Made by a program: the position numbers and the translations under genes | Notes under the pieces: model-generated | Told to the model about the DNA's origin: nothing | Database searches by the model: none | What the model saw: the letters and a program-made list of their open reading frames with translations, nothing else | In this document: piece after piece, positions 25,805 to 33,866 of the stretch | Layout: every line of letters begins with the position of its first letter | How positions within the stretch are numbered: the first letter of the stretch is position 1 | DNA from: Paenibacillus_F sp047238265 | GTDB lineage: Bacteria; Bacillota; Bacilli; Paenibacillales; NBRC-103111 | Direction: 5' to 3' | Length of the DNA: 64,000 bases | Assembly (NCBI RefSeq): GCF_047238265.1 | Contig: NZ_JBDFMM010000001.1 | Coordinates: 3,658,001 to 3,722,000 of the forward strand

Positions 25805-26224
25805 TTATTCTTCAGACATTTGACGAAGGGCTCTGACCGATTGCTCGGTGTCAGGCTGCTTCCGGGTAACCAGCTTGGTGGGCAGCAGCGGCGCGAATTC
25901 CGCTTCCTCCCTGTCCGCTCCGGCAGCCGCTTCTTGCACGGTTTCGTCGGAGGGAGTAGTCAGATCGAGATGCTGGCCGAGATTCTTGTTCGGAGCGGGC
26001 CCTTCTGCAGGGGCCGCAGCCGTTTCATTTACCGGGGGTCCGCCCGCGGAAAGGAGCAGGCCTATAATAAAGCGAAAACCGAATGTGACTGCAAACAAAA
26101 TGGCAAAACTGTATAGGCTCCGCAGCAGCGTGGTCAACCAGACGTTGCTGCCTAACGACAGGAGAAACGTGAGTACGAAAGAGACGGCACCGACTATGAA
26201 GTTCCAGCGAATCGTTCCGGCCAT
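25805..26224 (-). CDS. Small membrane protein between cheD and sigD, function unknown
   Basis: 139 residues. Two membrane helices are evident, about residues 8-27 (FIVGAVSFVLTFLLSLGS) and 34-56 (LLRSLYSFAILFAVTFGFRF), followed by an Ala/Pro/Glu-rich cytoplasmic-looking tail that ends VRALRQMSEE. The ATG at 26224 begins two bases after the cheD stop; an in-frame upstream ATG at 26284 lies inside cheD and is not supported. No family recognised. Position in the chemotaxis/sigma operon is the only functional clue. Confidence 0.8.
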   Translation of the reverse strand: MAGTIRWNFIVGAVSFVLTFLLSLGSNVWLTTLLRSLYSFAILFAVTFGFRFIIGLLLSAGGPPVNETAAAPAEGPAPNKNLGQHLDLTTPSDETVQEAAAGADREEAEFAPLLPTKLVTRKQPDTEQSVRALRQMSEE

Positions 26225-26226
26225 CT

Positions 26227-26721
26227 CTACAAATCCTTTAAGCCGTGCTGCACGCTTCGAATCGTCAGCACGCCCGTATCGCAATTAAGTTCGATTGTTC
26301 TTCCATAGTTCTGGCCCGTATCTTCACCTTTGACTCGAATCTTGTATCTGATCAACATATCTTTGCAAGCCTCTACATTACGAGGTCCAATTCGCATCGT
26401 ATCGCCCCCTCCAGCAAAAGCGAACATTTGAGCTCCTCCCGCCAGTTTCGCTTCCATCCGATTGATTGAGGCACCAAGACGTGTCATCCGGTCGATCAAT
26501 TCGGGAATGGCGGTATCCGCATATTTGGCAATGTTGACGGTGCCTTCCCGGGCGATTTCGGATGTCGGAAGCATGACGTGCGCCATTCCGCCGACTTTGG
26601 CAAAGCCATCGAACAAGGTAAGCCCGACGCAGGAACCGAGTCCCGTCGTTTTAAGCACGCCCCCCGGCATACCGACATTAAGATCCGCCATACCGACTTT
26701 AATGATCGTCTGTTGATTCAT
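26227..26721 (-). CDS. cheD: Chemoreceptor glutamine deamidase CheD
   Basis: Deamidates Gln residues on chemoreceptors and, in Bacillus, partners with CheC. The 164-residue protein contains the catalytic cysteine in TTGLGSCVGL (C31) and the histidine in GGMAHVMLP (H48), plus NYGRTIELNCDTG near the C-terminus. Its start overlaps the end of cheC by 23 bases, typical of the coupled cheC-cheD pair. Confidence 0.96.
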   Translation of the reverse strand: MNQQTIIKVGMADLNVGMPGGVLKTTGLGSCVGLTLFDGFAKVGGMAHVMLPTSEIAREGTVNIAKYADTAIPELIDRMTRLGASINRMEAKLAGGAQMFAFAGGGDTMRIGPRNVEACKDMLIRYKIRVKGEDTGQNYGRTIELNCDTGVLTIRSVQHGLKDL

Positions 26722-27337
26722 GTGCCTCTACCCCTAGTGCCGCAAATAATTTCCCGAACGATTCGGGGTCCGGAATAAGAAAGAAGTTGCCTTGCACTTC
26801 TTCGTTTCCTTCCAGAAACTTCGTGTCAATCAGCAGTGCCTGATCCCCCATCTCCCCGAACTGCAGCAACCCGTAGCTTAAAATGGCACCCGCCATATCA
26901 ATGGCCAGGGAGGGTACGGTCGGGGACATAGAGAGCCGTGTGAAATCGGCCAGCGAGGACAAGTACGAGCCCGCCAAAATGTTGCCGATTTCGTTTAATG
27001 CCGAAATTTCCAATTCCGTATACTCACCGCTGTCGGAAAGCTCCATCCCGATTAGGGAAAACAGCATCCGTTTGGCGGATTCGAGATTCAGAATAAAAAA
27101 CATATTGCCCGGAGCATCTCCGACTACCCGCAGAAAAATAGCGAGTACGACCTCTTCCGCTCCGCCAACGATTTCCGGAATTTCTTCGAAAGGAAGAACC
27201 ATAACTTTCGGAACGAGCATATCCACGGGCTTGTCCAGCAGGGTGGACAGAGCAGTGGCCGCATGACCGGCACCGATGTTGCCGATTTCCTTGAGCACAT
27301 CCATTTGATAATCCGCCAACTGCCTGAACGTGTCCAC
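26699..27337 (-). CDS. cheC: CheY-P phosphatase CheC
   Basis: Dephosphorylates CheY-P and supports adaptation together with CheD. Two CheC half-repeats are visible: DVLKEIGNIGAGHAATALSTLL near residue 15 and SALNEIGNILAGSYLSSLADF near 115, each with the E...N active-site pattern. I favour the GTG at 27337 (reads MDTFRQLADYQMDVL), which has GAGG upstream and aligns with the B. subtilis N-terminus; a TTG at 27352 inside cheW would add five residues. Confidence 0.93.
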   Translation of the reverse strand: MDTFRQLADYQMDVLKEIGNIGAGHAATALSTLLDKPVDMLVPKVMVLPFEEIPEIVGGAEEVVLAIFLRVVGDAPGNMFFILNLESAKRMLFSLIGMELSDSGEYTELEISALNEIGNILAGSYLSSLADFTRLSMSPTVPSLAIDMAGAILSYGLLQFGEMGDQALLIDTKFLEGNEEVQGNFFLIPDPESFGKLFAALGVEAHESTDDH

Positions 27338-27341
27338 TTGC

Positions 27342-27803
27342 TTAGGCCTCAATCTTTTCCAGCTGGATGATTTCGTCCCTGTTCAGAACCTGCTCCAGAT
27401 TCATCAGGACCAGCAGGCGGTCTTCTCCGATTTTGGCGATGCCGTGCAGATATTTCGCCTTGATACCGCCGACAACTTCGGGAGGATTCTCGATATTGTC
27501 TTCGTTCAAGTCAATCACGTCGTTAGCGGAATCGACGATAAGACCGACTTCTAGGTCGTTCACTGCCACGATGATGACACGCGTATTGTCGGAATACGAG
27601 GTTTCGGGAAGTCCGAAGCGGGAACGAAGGTCGATAACCGGCACAACCACGCCTCTTAGATTAATGACACCTTTGACAAAAGCGGGCGTTTTCGGAACGC
27701 GGGTCATCGGCAGCATCCGTTCGATCGTTTTGACCTTATCCACTTCTACTCCGTATTCCTCATGTGCCAGTGCAAATACGATAATTTTTTTATCTTCAGC
27801 CAT
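27342..27803 (-). CDS. cheW: Chemotaxis adaptor CheW
   Basis: Couples chemoreceptors to CheA at the membrane. The 153 residues form a single CheW domain with KIIVFALAHEEYGVEVDKVK at the start and the diagnostic VKGVINLRGVVVPVIDLRSRFGLP near residue 45. It lies 23 bases after cheA. Confidence 0.97.
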   Translation of the reverse strand: MAEDKKIIVFALAHEEYGVEVDKVKTIERMLPMTRVPKTPAFVKGVINLRGVVVPVIDLRSRFGLPETSYSDNTRVIIVAVNDLEVGLIVDSANDVIDLNEDNIENPPEVVGGIKAKYLHGIAKIGEDRLLVLMNLEQVLNRDEIIQLEKIEA

Positions 27804-27826
27804 TTGAACGGCCTCCTCTGCCTGAT

Positions 27827-29902
27827 TTATTTAATGAGTTCATTCGTATCGAGAATCAAAGCGACCTGACCGTCGCCGAGGATGGTCGCTCCCGAAATCG
27901 CGAACAGCTTTGTAAAATATTTACCCAATGTTTTCAAGACAATCTCCTGTTGCCCGATAAATTCTTCCACCATAAGCGCAGCCATTTTCTCACCTTTGCG
28001 AACGACCACGACCTCGGTTTCCGTTTCATCCGCCTCGCTGAAGTCGGGAATGTCGAGAATGGAGCTGAGCGAAACGAGCGGAATCATGCTGCCTCTGAAA
28101 TCGATCATGCGGTTACCCTGCACGGAGCGGACCTGCGTCTGCTGGATAAGAGCCGTCTCCACGATCGATGAAAGCGGGATCGCATATTTCTCGCTGCCGA
28201 TTTTGACCAGCATGGCCGAAATGATCGAGAGCGTAAGCGGAAGCTTAATGGAGAAGATCGAACCGCTGCCCGGATTGGACTCGACATGAATATGTCCCCC
28301 GAGCGAGTGGATTTTCGTCTTTACAACGTCCAAGCCTACGCCGCGGCCGGAAATGTCCGAGATTACGTCCGCGGTACTGAAACCGGATGCGAAGAGCAAC
28401 TGATCGATATCGGAGTTGCTCATTTTGTCCGCCATTTCCGGCGCGACAATACCCTTCTTGACCGCCGTCGCAAGCACTTTCTCGCGGTTGATGCCGTTTC
28501 CGTCGTCTTCGATCTCGATGAAAACGTTGTTGCCGCTGTGATAAGCGCGGAGATGGACGGTACCGCTCTCGCTTTTGCCTTTCTGCACACGCTGGGTTAC
28601 CGTTTCAAGTCCGTGGTCAACCGCGTTGCGCAGCAAATGCACGAGCGGATCGCCGATTTCATCGATGACGGTGCGGTCCAGTTCGGTTTCCGCGCCGGTT
28701 ATGACGAGGTCGACTTTTTTGTCCAGCGACTTGGCGATATCCCGGATCATACGCGGGAACCGGTTAAAGACCGTGTCGACCGGTACCATCCGCAGCTTGA
28801 GAACGATATTTTGCAAATCGCCGCTGACGCGTGCCATATGCTCGACCGTCTCCGTCAGTTCATTGCGCTTGATTTCGCCTGCCAGCTGCTCCAGACGGAC
28901 TCTGTCGATCAGCAGTTCGCTGAACAGATTCATCAGGGAATCGAGGCGCTCGATATCTACCCGGATCGTACGGGTTCCCACTGGTGCGCCGCCTCCGGCC
29001 GCTGCCGGTTTGGCTGCCCCGCCCGCTTCCTTGGCCGTCGCCGGTCTGGCTGCCGGAGCGGGTGCAGAAGCCGCTGCCGCCTGGGCTTCACCGGCCTTGA
29101 CCTCCGCCTGGGCGGCTCCGCTGCCCGTCATCTCGTCCAGCGTTTCACGGTCGAGTACGATGATCTGGACATGCTCGATTTCAGAGACATTCGAAATTTC
29201 CTTCTCCAGCTCGGCTTTCGCGACGTTGGCTATGTAATACACGGAGAAAGTCCGGTCGAATTTCTCCTGCTCAATCTCCTGGACGGAAGGGGTTGCTTTG
29301 ATAACCTCGCCGGAACGCTCCAAAATCTCGAACACCATATAGGCACGAGCCGCTTTCAGGACGCAATCTTCCCGCACGGTGACCTCGATGTAAAACACCT
29401 GCATGCTGGCGTCAATCGATTGCTGGAGGACCGAGAGCTGGAACTGGTCCAATGCGGTAACGCTCTCTTCCTGGCCCTGCGCACCGGCGCTTCCTCCTGT
29501 GGCAGGTGCGGTTTTAAGATAATCTCCGCTCACGATGGATTTCAATGCCGCGACAATCGCCGTGACGTCGGCTTTACCCGTTCCGCCCTGAACGATATCT
29601 TCGACCATCGATTCAAGAGCGTCCAAGCTTTGGAAAAGACTATCGAAAATGAACGGATCCATTTTCAGTTTAAGATTTCGGACCAGGTCCAGCACGTTTT
29701 CCATTTCGTGAGTCAGCGACGCGAGGTCTTCGAAACCCATCGTCGCGGACATGCCTTTAAGTGTGTGTGCCGAGCGGAAAATATTATGAACGATATCTAT
29801 GTTGTCGGGACTGTTTTCCAGGCTGAGCATGTTGTCATTAAGAGCCTGCAGATGTTCTTTCGATTCGTCGATGAACATCGATAAATATTGGTTCAACTCC
29901 AC
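27827..29902 (-). CDS. cheA: Chemotaxis histidine kinase CheA
   Basis: Receptor-coupled kinase that phosphorylates CheY and CheB. Domain order in 691 residues: HPt with the phosphorylated H46 in RSAHTLKGMS; a P2 CheY-binding region (about 160-260); an Ala/Pro linker (about 270-305); the P3 dimerisation helices (VDIERLDSLMNLFSELLIDR); the P4 ATPase with DPLVHLLRNAVDHGLE (N box), IEDDGNGIN (G1) and GRGVGLDVVKT (G2); and the C-terminal P5 CheW-like domain. Start codon is GTG. Confidence 0.97.
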   Translation of the reverse strand: MELNQYLSMFIDESKEHLQALNDNMLSLENSPDNIDIVHNIFRSAHTLKGMSATMGFEDLASLTHEMENVLDLVRNLKLKMDPFIFDSLFQSLDALESMVEDIVQGGTGKADVTAIVAALKSIVSGDYLKTAPATGGSAGAQGQEESVTALDQFQLSVLQQSIDASMQVFYIEVTVREDCVLKAARAYMVFEILERSGEVIKATPSVQEIEQEKFDRTFSVYYIANVAKAELEKEISNVSEIEHVQIIVLDRETLDEMTGSGAAQAEVKAGEAQAAAASAPAPAARPATAKEAGGAAKPAAAGGGAPVGTRTIRVDIERLDSLMNLFSELLIDRVRLEQLAGEIKRNELTETVEHMARVSGDLQNIVLKLRMVPVDTVFNRFPRMIRDIAKSLDKKVDLVITGAETELDRTVIDEIGDPLVHLLRNAVDHGLETVTQRVQKGKSESGTVHLRAYHSGNNVFIEIEDDGNGINREKVLATAVKKGIVAPEMADKMSNSDIDQLLFASGFSTADVISDISGRGVGLDVVKTKIHSLGGHIHVESNPGSGSIFSIKLPLTLSIISAMLVKIGSEKYAIPLSSIVETALIQQTQVRSVQGNRMIDFRGSMIPLVSLSSILDIPDFSEADETETEVVVVRKGEKMAALMVEEFIGQQEIVLKTLGKYFTKLFAISGATILGDGQVALILDTNELIK

Positions 29903-29938
29903 AGAACTGCACCTCCGTCAATTTAACGAGTACTTTCT

Positions 29939-31105
29939 TTAGCGGCTGCCGTTTTTATCCGTCACCCGTTCGACGAGCTTCGGAGCGATATCTCCCAAAG
30001 GAAGGACAAACATGGCGGCTCCGTTTTCCACCGCGACCCGCGGCATGCCGTATACGACGCACGTTTCTTCGGACTCGGCAATCGTGGTCGCCGCTCCGTC
30101 CTTTCTCAGTTCACCGATCGTTCTCGCTCCGTCACTGCCCATCCCTGTCATAATAACGGCGTGCCGGGTCAGCTCCTTTAAAGGAAGCAGGGATTGGAAA
30201 AGCTTGTCCACGGAAGGACGGTGTCCGGATACCGGCTCGCTCTTGCTCAAAGAAATCCGGTACTTCTTGTCGTCGCTCCTGACGACGGTCATATGTAGCC
30301 CGCCGGGAGCGACATAAGCCGTACCGGGTTCGAGCAGCTGAGCTTCCTCCGCTTCCACTACCCGAACGGCACATTGGTCGTTAAGGCGCTGGGACAGCGA
30401 CTTCGTGAAATTCGGAGGCATATGCTGGACGATAAGAACCGGGGCCGGAAAATCCGCCGGCAGGCCGCTCAGTACTTTCTGCAGCGCTCTGGGTCCCCCG
30501 GTCGACGTGCCGATCGCCACGAGATGCTGAAAGCCTCTCAAACCGCCGGCACCGGCACCGCCTGCCGGCTTCCCCGTCTCTTGCGGTGAAGCGGCGGTCC
30601 TCCGGGGAACTTCCGCTGCCGGCGACGGCTTGACGAACGGAGCGGACGGCTGAACAAATCGTTCGGGCCGTTTCGCCGGTTCTATCGGCGGCTGGTACTG
30701 CATGCGGGTTTTGACCGCTATTCTCAGCTTTTCATGCAAAAGCTGCTTGACCTTAAATAAATCCAGCGAAATCGAACCGGACGGTTTCCGGATAAAGTCG
30801 ATCGCGCCGAGTTCGAGCGCCCGGATCGTTTCAGCCGCTCCCGACATGGTCAGAGAACTCAGCATAATGACGGGCGTCGGGGTGGCGGCCATAATGCGTT
30901 CGAGCGCTTCCAGCCCGTTCATTTCAGGCATTTCAATATCCATCGTAACCGCGTGCGGTTTCAGCTCTTTTGTTTTGTCTACGGCTTCCGCACCGTTCTT
31001 CGCGACGGCTATAACACGGAAATTGGGGTCTTCTTCGATCAGATCCGTAATGATCTTCCTCATGAATACCGAATCGTCGACTACCAGAATACGGTACGGC
31101 TCCAT
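29939..31105 (-). CDS. cheB: Chemotaxis methylesterase/glutamine deamidase CheB
   Basis: Removes methyl groups from chemoreceptors when phosphorylated. The N-terminal receiver has D10/D11 and the phosphoacceptor D56 (VTMDIEMPEMNG). After a Pro/Ala-rich linker (about 145-190) the esterase domain has the catalytic serine in AIGTSTGGPRAL, histidine in VQHMPPNFT and aspartate in MTGMGSDGA. 388 residues is slightly long because of the linker. No cheR is present in the window. Confidence 0.97.
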   Translation of the reverse strand: MEPYRILVVDDSVFMRKIITDLIEEDPNFRVIAVAKNGAEAVDKTKELKPHAVTMDIEMPEMNGLEALERIMAATPTPVIMLSSLTMSGAAETIRALELGAIDFIRKPSGSISLDLFKVKQLLHEKLRIAVKTRMQYQPPIEPAKRPERFVQPSAPFVKPSPAAEVPRRTAASPQETGKPAGGAGAGGLRGFQHLVAIGTSTGGPRALQKVLSGLPADFPAPVLIVQHMPPNFTKSLSQRLNDQCAVRVVEAEEAQLLEPGTAYVAPGGLHMTVVRSDDKKYRISLSKSEPVSGHRPSVDKLFQSLLPLKELTRHAVIMTGMGSDGARTIGELRKDGAATTIAESEETCVVYGMPRVAVENGAAMFVLPLGDIAPKLVERVTDKNGSR

Positions 31106-31141
31106 AGGGTCCCTCCTGAATTGGCTCTAGATGTGAGTAAA

Positions 31142-32038
31142 TTAGCGGCCGATCAGCCGGCTGAGGAAACCTTTAAATCCGCCGGTTGAGTCCGCTTTGG
31201 GCTGCTGGCCCAGAAATTGATCGACTAGGACATTCATACTTTTGGCGGCGGGAGAATTCGGGTAAGCGATCGTAAAAGGAGTCTGCTCCTTAACGGCCCG
31301 CGATACGTGATGATCGTCCTCGACGAATCCGAGGGTCTGAAGCTCGACGGACAGAAAGCGGCGGGCCACCATGGCGATCTTTTCGGCCGTTTCCCTGGCC
31401 TCCCGGCCGTGAGCGGCCCGGTTTACCACGAGCTTGAAGGCTACATCCGGATCTTCGCTGCGGACCATTTTAATAAGCGCATACGCATCCGTAATGGACG
31501 TGGGCTCCGGCGTCGTAACCACGAGCGTCTCCTGGGCGGCGGCAATGAACCGCTGGGTTTCCTTGGAAAGTCCGGCTCCCGTATCGAACAGAATAAAGTC
31601 GGCCATGCCGCCAAGCTCCTGAATCTGGTCGGTAAAAGAATCCGCCTCGGAGTCCGACAGTCTCACCAGATCGTAAAGCCCCGAGCCCCCTGCGATAAAT
31701 TGCAAACCTTTAGGTCCTGTCTGAACGAGCTCCCCGATCGTTTTTTCCCCTTTAATTAAATGAAGCAGGTTGGCTTTAGGGGAAATCCCCATAAGCACGT
31801 CAATGTTGGCAAACCCGATATCGGCGTCGAATATAAGCGTCTTGTATCCCCTTGCCTGCAGGCAGAGACCGAAATTCAACGTGAAATTCGATTTGCCTAC
31901 CCCGCCCTTGCCGCTTGTAACGGTAATAATACGTGCCTTGCGCTCGGGCCCGCCGGTTAGCTCGGCACCCGGGGACGGCGTATCTTTCTCATGCCTCATC
32001 CGGATCAGATTACGCAGCTCCTGAGCTTGGTCACTCAT
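31142..32038 (-). CDS. flhG: MinD-like ATPase FlhG (YlxH), flagellar number regulator
   Basis: ParA/MinD-family ATPase that stimulates FlhF GTPase and sets flagellar number and pattern. After an N-terminal activator-like segment QAQELRNLIRMRHEKD, the deviant Walker A is TSGKGGVGKSNFTLN (about residue 40), with FDADIGFANIDVLMG and LFDTGAGLSKETQRF. The ATG at 32038 starts inside the flhF 3' end (8-base overlap); an upstream in-frame codon at 32098 would only add flhF-overlapping residues. C-terminus LSRLIGR is amphipathic, a possible membrane-targeting sequence. Confidence 0.95.
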   Translation of the reverse strand: MSDQAQELRNLIRMRHEKDTPSPGAELTGGPERKARIITVTSGKGGVGKSNFTLNFGLCLQARGYKTLIFDADIGFANIDVLMGISPKANLLHLIKGEKTIGELVQTGPKGLQFIAGGSGLYDLVRLSDSEADSFTDQIQELGGMADFILFDTGAGLSKETQRFIAAAQETLVVTTPEPTSITDAYALIKMVRSEDPDVAFKLVVNRAAHGREARETAEKIAMVARRFLSVELQTLGFVEDDHHVSRAVKEQTPFTIAYPNSPAAKSMNVLVDQFLGQQPKADSTGGFKGFLSRLIGR

Positions 32039-33866
32039 ACGAGTAACCCTCCAGCACCGCATCGACAATCCGGTTCTCATCCGCGACCATGATGTCATCG
32101 GGGACGTTTTGTCCGTCCGTCACGTAGGAAAGCCGGATCGGAAATTCATCCAGCAAATTCAGCATGGCGCCGTACGAATACGTTTCGTCCATTTTAGTAA
32201 AAAGGACTTTATCTACTTTAAACTTGGAAAAATTAGCGGTAATGGCTTTCATATCGCTGTACTTCGATGTCAGGCTGAGCACCAGAATCGTTTCACTCGG
32301 CCCCTGGTGCCTGATCAGCGTATTAAGCTCGGACACGTACATCTCGTTGCGGAAATTGCGCCCGGCCGTATCCATGAAGATCACGTCGGCCTCCCGCAAA
32401 TTGTGCAGGGCTCTCGTCAGATCGGCCGGGGAAAAAACCACTTCCACCGGAACGTCCAAAATGTTCGCATACGTGCGAAGCTGTTCGATCGCGGCAATCC
32501 GGTAAGTGTCGGAAGTGATCAGCCCGACTTTGCGGCGCTGCTTCAGCACCTGATCGGCCGCCAGCTTCGCGATCGTCGTCGTCTTGCCGACACCGGTCGG
32601 CCCGACGATATGGACGATCTTGGAGTCCGCCGAGATCGGCTTGCCCTGCGGCGGCGGGAACAGCGCAAGCATCCGCTTGCGGACCGCTTCCGCCGCCTGC
32701 CGCGCATCCGCCTCGTCGGCCGAGGCGGCAAGATCTCTTCTGGCGCTTTCGATCAGCTGCCGGACCAGGTCCGGCTGCACTTCCTGCGCCAGCAGATGCT
32801 CCTCCAGCCGCCCCCATACGGGGGGCAGCTGGGGCTGCGCGGATGGCCGGGCAAGGCCGGCCATCATGGTCTTGAGATGCTGGAGTTCCGCCAGCATCAG
32901 GTCCTCGCGGGCCGCGCTCTGCGCAGCGGCCGCTTCTGCCGCCGCCTCCGCGCGGGAGGCGGCCAGTGCGGCGCGCAGCGCCTCGGCCTGCTCGTCGGCG
33001 AAGCCGCCGGTCTGCGGCGCTTCGGCGGCCGGCCCGGCAGGCGTTTCGGCGGCCGGCCCGGCAGGCGCCTCCGACGGAGGCAGGTTCCGCGGCGCCGCTG
33101 GGGGCGGCGGGGCCTGACGCTGCTCTGCGGCAGCCGGCCGGGCCTGCGCGTAAGCGGCTGCGGCGGCCGCCGGAGGGCGCTGCGGTATCACGGGCAGCGC
33201 TTCCTCTGCGGCAGGCTGCCCCGCGTTCGCCGGCGCCGCGGACCGGGTGTCGGCGGTGCTTTCGCTTTGTCGCCCGTGGGAAGCGGGCGACTGAGGCGCG
33301 GATGGCTGAGCCGGTGCCGGACGTTGGCCCGCTCCCGCTCCGTTCTCGCCGCCAGGCATTTGTCCGGGATCGGAAGCCCCCGGTATCCCCGTGGCCGCCT
33401 TAGCCTCCACATCGGACTTCTTGAGAAGACCCGGTCCCGCAGGGTCGGCAATCTCGCCGGTTCCGAAAGTCGGAACCGTTTCATTTTGCAAGGCCGATTG
33501 TCTGAGCAGAAGTTCCGCAAATTCTCTCTGCCTCAGTTCCTGCTCTTTATTGTGAGGGGGCGGATTGGCCCCCTTCTCCGCTTCCTCTTCCTGCCGCGCT
33601 TTGGCAACGGCCGTAACGGCTGCGGCAGCCGCCGCTTTGGAGGAAGGTCGGACTTGAGACCCGCTTTCCGGGCCGCTTTTGCCTGAACCGGCCTGCCCTT
33701 CTTCCAAAGCCGCAATCACTTCGATGCGTTTTTTTCCGAAGAGTCCCAGGAATCCGCCGGTTTTTACTTCTTTGGTGCTTAAAATAACGGCATCCTTACC
33801 GAGATCGGTGCGGATTTTATGAAGAGCGTCCGGCATTGAATCGACAATGTAACGTTTCACTCTCAC
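32031..33866 (-). CDS. flhF: SRP-like GTPase FlhF with long Ala/Pro linker
   Basis: Signal-recognition-type GTPase that sites flagellar basal bodies. The basic N-terminal B domain (RVKRYIVDSMPDALHKIRTDLGKDAVILSTKEV) is followed by about 250 residues of Ala/Pro/Gly/Gln-rich low complexity (about 75-330), including tandem PAGPAAE units. The N domain and the G domain (Walker A GPTGVGKTTT at 422-431, DTYRIAAIEQL, DTAGRNF and TKMDETYSYG) follow. At 611 residues it is far longer than the 366-residue B. subtilis protein, nearly all in the linker, which is also markedly GC-rich. GTG start overlaps the flhA stop. Confidence 0.95.
   Translation of the reverse strand: MRVKRYIVDSMPDALHKIRTDLGKDAVILSTKEVKTGGFLGLFGKKRIEVIAALEEGQAGSGKSGPESGSQVRPSSKAAAAAAVTAVAKARQEEEAEKGANPPPHNKEQELRQREFAELLLRQSALQNETVPTFGTGEIADPAGPGLLKKSDVEAKAATGIPGASDPGQMPGGENGAGAGQRPAPAQPSAPQSPASHGRQSESTADTRSAAPANAGQPAAEEALPVIPQRPPAAAAAAYAQARPAAAEQRQAPPPPAAPRNLPPSEAPAGPAAETPAGPAAEAPQTGGFADEQAEALRAALAASRAEAAAEAAAAQSAAREDLMLAELQHLKTMMAGLARPSAQPQLPPVWGRLEEHLLAQEVQPDLVRQLIESARRDLAASADEADARQAAEAVRKRMLALFPPPQGKPISADSKIVHIVGPTGVGKTTTIAKLAADQVLKQRRKVGLITSDTYRIAAIEQLRTYANILDVPVEVVFSPADLTRALHNLREADVIFMDTAGRNFRNEMYVSELNTLIRHQGPSETILVLSLTSKYSDMKAITANFSKFKVDKVLFTKMDETYSYGAMLNLLDEFPIRLSYVTDGQNVPDDIMVADENRIVDAVLEGYSYE

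Noticed and set aside
28286..29884. 532-codon plus-strand frame opposite cheA
   Set aside because: Antisense shadow of cheA, which has all kinase motifs intact.
32109..33686. 525-codon plus-strand frame opposite flhF
   Set aside because: High GC in the flhF linker removes stop codons on both strands; composition (poly-Arg/Gly) is typical of a shadow.
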